Assembly (NCBI GenBank): GCA_030642635.1
Contig: DAOWNK010000048.1
Span: 1-15,279, forward strand
Direction: 5' to 3'
DNA: 15,279 bases
DNA from: Pirellulales bacterium
Lineage (GTDB): Bacteria > Planctomycetota > Planctomycetia > Pirellulales > Thermoguttaceae
In this document: positions 14,417-15,279 of the stretch, in pieces
Position numbering within the stretch: the stretch's first letter is position 1
How the letters are laid out: each line of letters opens with the position of its first letter
The notes under the pieces: generated by a model
What the model saw: only the letters and a program-made list of their open reading frames with translations
Told to the model about the DNA's origin: nothing
Databases searched by the model: none
Program-made: the position numbers and the translations under genes

Positions 14417-14433
14417 GGTGCGTGAAACGCACC
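14413..14433 (+). repeat. Palindromic repeat copy 1, supplies the hemB stop
   Basis: The hairpin GGTGCGT-GAA-ACGCACC is preceded by GTAG. Twenty bases starting at the TAG are identical to the copy at 15204-15223. The TAG within GTAGGG is the hemB stop codon. Confidence 0.85.
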
Positions 14434-14439
14434 AGTGCT

Positions 14440-14555
14440 GTTTAGCCGCCGTGCTTGCACGGCGCGTGGCGGAGTATATCTCCGCATTGCAGTTTGCGCC
14501 GAGATAAACCCGGCGGCTCGCTGTCGACGCGCCTGGCGAGCCAGGCGGCTAAACG
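14440..14555. repeat. Composite REP-like element with a nested second subfamily
   Basis: The outer arms (14440-14466, and 14529-14555 inverted) share GTTTAGCCGCC and hold hairpins GCCGTGC-TT-GCACGGC and GCCTGGC-GA-GCCAGGC (plus strand). Between them are a small hairpin GCGGAG-TATAT-CTCCGC (14469-14485) and a segment (about 14496-14525) that matches the right arm of the element at 14978-15046. One palindrome family therefore seems to lie inside another. Confidence 0.75.
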
Positions 14556-14575
14556 TCAGTAATTCCAAGTTTTAC

Positions 14576-14605
14576 AAAAAAAGCCCCCCGACTGCGTCGG
14601 GGGGC
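14576..14605 (-). terminator. Strong rho-independent terminator of the chemoreceptor relic
   Basis: A perfect 10-bp stem GCCCCCCGAC-TGC-GTCGGGGGGC (14583-14605 on plus) is followed on the minus strand by seven T (complement of 14576-14582). It lies about 18 bp past the stop of the deleted chemoreceptor reading frame, so the 3' flank of the original gene is intact. Confidence 0.85.
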
Positions 14606-14623
14606 ATAATGCTGCGAGTCTGT

Positions 14624-14915
14624 CTAAATCACAAACTGCCCGACAAACGTCTGCAGCTCTTCGGCCAGTTTGGAAAGCTCCTCGCCGGCGGTTTGGGTCT
14701 TGCTTTACAAGCTCCGTGCCGTAAAGCTTGACCCACCGGTCGACGTTCTTCTTGTAGCCTTTGACCAGGCTGTTTGCCACGTCGGCCTTTTCCACACGGC
14801 CTTGCAGGCTGTGCAGGCTGTACCAACTCAGGCAACCGATGGCTGCCGTGATCAGCACCAGTATGCCGAAGCCGACGCCTAATTTCTTACCGAGTTTCAG
14901 ATTTTTCCAGTTCAT
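14624..14915 (-). pseudogene. Methyl-accepting chemotaxis protein, internally deleted remnant
   Basis: The N-terminal part (from ATG 14915, MNWKNLKLGKKLGVGFGILV) is the cytoplasmic start and first transmembrane helix of a chemoreceptor, followed by the first part of its sensor region as far as about LYGTELVKQ (near 14705). In the next reading frame, from about 14695 to the TAG at 14624, the sequence reads GEELSKLAEELQTFVGQFVI, the usual extreme C-terminus of such receptors. The rest of the sensor region, the second transmembrane helix, HAMP and the whole signalling domain are missing, so several hundred codons have been lost and the join is out of frame. Read straight through, the first frame runs past the terminator and makes no sensible protein. 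GGAG 7 bases before ATG 14915 favours that start; ATG 14948 is an alternative. A genome deletion fits best, but an assembly collapse is possible. Confidence 0.75.
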
Positions 14916-14977
14916 GAGTTTTCTCCAGTTAAGGTTTTTGGGGGACATGATTAGTGATTCCTTTTTGTTTTTTGGTT

Positions 14978-15046
14978 GTAGCGGCGAGCCGCGGGGCTTG
15001 TCCCCACGCTATAGTTAGCGCCGGGATAAACCCGGCGTCTCGCTAC
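14978..15046. repeat. Paired inverted REP-like element (subfamily GTAGCG)
   Basis: The left arm (14978-15010) begins GTAGCGGCGAGCCGCGGGG and the right arm, read on the minus strand (15046-15017), begins GTAGCGAGACGCCGGG. Each arm has a hairpin: GGGG-CTTGT-CCCC in the left, and on the plus strand GCCGGG-ATAAA-CCCGGC in the right. The GTAG head followed by an imperfect palindrome is the layout of REP sequences mobilised by RAYT transposases in other bacteria. No RAYT gene is present here. Confidence 0.75.
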
Positions 15047-15200
15047 TAATTTTTGTTTGTTTCTCCCTCCAACGCAGCGTAAGCGGCAATTTAACGTTTA
15101 TGGTGGTTCCGGCGCCCAGTTCCGTTTCAATTCCGACCGCCCCGCCGAGCTGTTCGCACACATATTCAAGCCGTGCCGTATGCAATGAGTAACCTATACT
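15015..15200 (-). pseudogene. C-terminal fragment of a histidine-kinase/CheA-like ATPase domain
   Basis: Residues reading SIGYSLHTARLEYVCEQLGGAV and then GIETELGAGTTINVKLPLTL are the end of an HATPase_c fold: the G2-like lid region, the LGG turn and the G-x-GTT-...-LPL terminal strand. The LPLTL ending recalls CheA, but an ordinary sensor kinase is also possible. Upstream, the frame immediately enters the palindromic repeat at 15204-15223 and other repeat-like sequence, so all the catalytic N- and G1-box sequence is gone. Downstream, the last codons and the stop belong to the GTAGCG element. It lies on the same strand as the chemoreceptor relic, which suggests one decayed sensory locus. Confidence 0.6.
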
Positions 15201-15203
15201 CCA

Positions 15204-15223
15204 TAGGGTGCGTGAAACGCACC
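15204..15223 (+). repeat. Palindromic repeat copy 2
   Basis: Twenty bases, TAGGGTGCGTGAAACGCACC, are identical to the copy at 14414-14433. This copy lies exactly where the kinase fragment loses its upstream part. Confidence 0.85.
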
Positions 15224-15242
15224 GCAATACGTACTCAAACTG

Positions 15243-15279
15243 TAAGGAGGGGAGTCCGAAAATGGGGACTGGCTCCGTC
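15243..15279. repeat. Possible start of a further repeat at the window edge
   Basis: AAGGAGG (15244-15250) precedes an inverted pair AGTCC...GGACT and ends in GGGGACTGGCTCC at the edge. The phrase resembles repeats I associate with planctomycete spacers. Read as a gene, it would have a strong Shine-Dalgarno and an ATG at 15262 on plus. The window ends before either reading can be decided. Confidence 0.3.

Noticed and set aside
12135..15223. CRISPR array
   Set aside because: The repeats are inverted pairs with no regular spacer length, and no cas genes are present.

Overview
The window looks like a chromosomal segment of a GC-rich member of the Planctomycetota. This is an inference from family flavour, not from a marker gene. 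The clues are a two-zinc-ribbon protein of a type I associate with planctomycetes, a valyl-tRNA synthetase with a zinc-ribbon insert, long spacers filled with palindromic repeats, and mostly weak Shine-Dalgarno signals.

Layout: (1) 1-2145, plus strand: the C-terminal half of a sodium:solute symporter, then a DegT/StsC-like PLP aminotransferase, separated by a heptamer array and an inverted-pair palindrome. (2) 2129-7698, minus strand: a two-zinc-ribbon protein with its own good promoter, and upstream of it the cimA-valS pair (citramalate synthase and valyl-tRNA synthetase). valS probably starts at a TTG that overlaps the cimA stop. (3) 7700-9073, minus strand: a CCCCART heptamer array abutting cimA, a terminator, a small antitoxin-like gene behind a near-consensus promoter, and an MNT/HEPN pair. 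(4) 9178-11736, minus strand: FtsK with an unusual acidic tail. (5) 11737-12299: a spacer of more than 500 bp with a perfect 9-bp inverted repeat and a REP-like palindrome pair. (6) A small plus-strand gene (12300-12470) convergent with truB, then hemB divergent from truB across about 36 bp. (7) 14413-15279: repeat-rich DNA with two gene relics on the minus strand, an internally deleted methyl-accepting chemotaxis protein and the end of a histidine-kinase/CheA-like ATPase domain.

The housekeeping genes cover isoleucine-precursor synthesis and tRNA-Val charging (cimA-valS), tRNA pseudouridylation (truB), heme synthesis (hemB) and chromosome segregation (ftsK). No complete new system stands out. 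The most interesting signal is the non-coding architecture. Several subfamilies of paired, inverted, REP-like hairpins have stems that differ between arms yet stay base-paired. There are also two independent heptanucleotide tandem arrays, a purine array that has become part of TruB, and a repeat that supplies the hemB stop codon.
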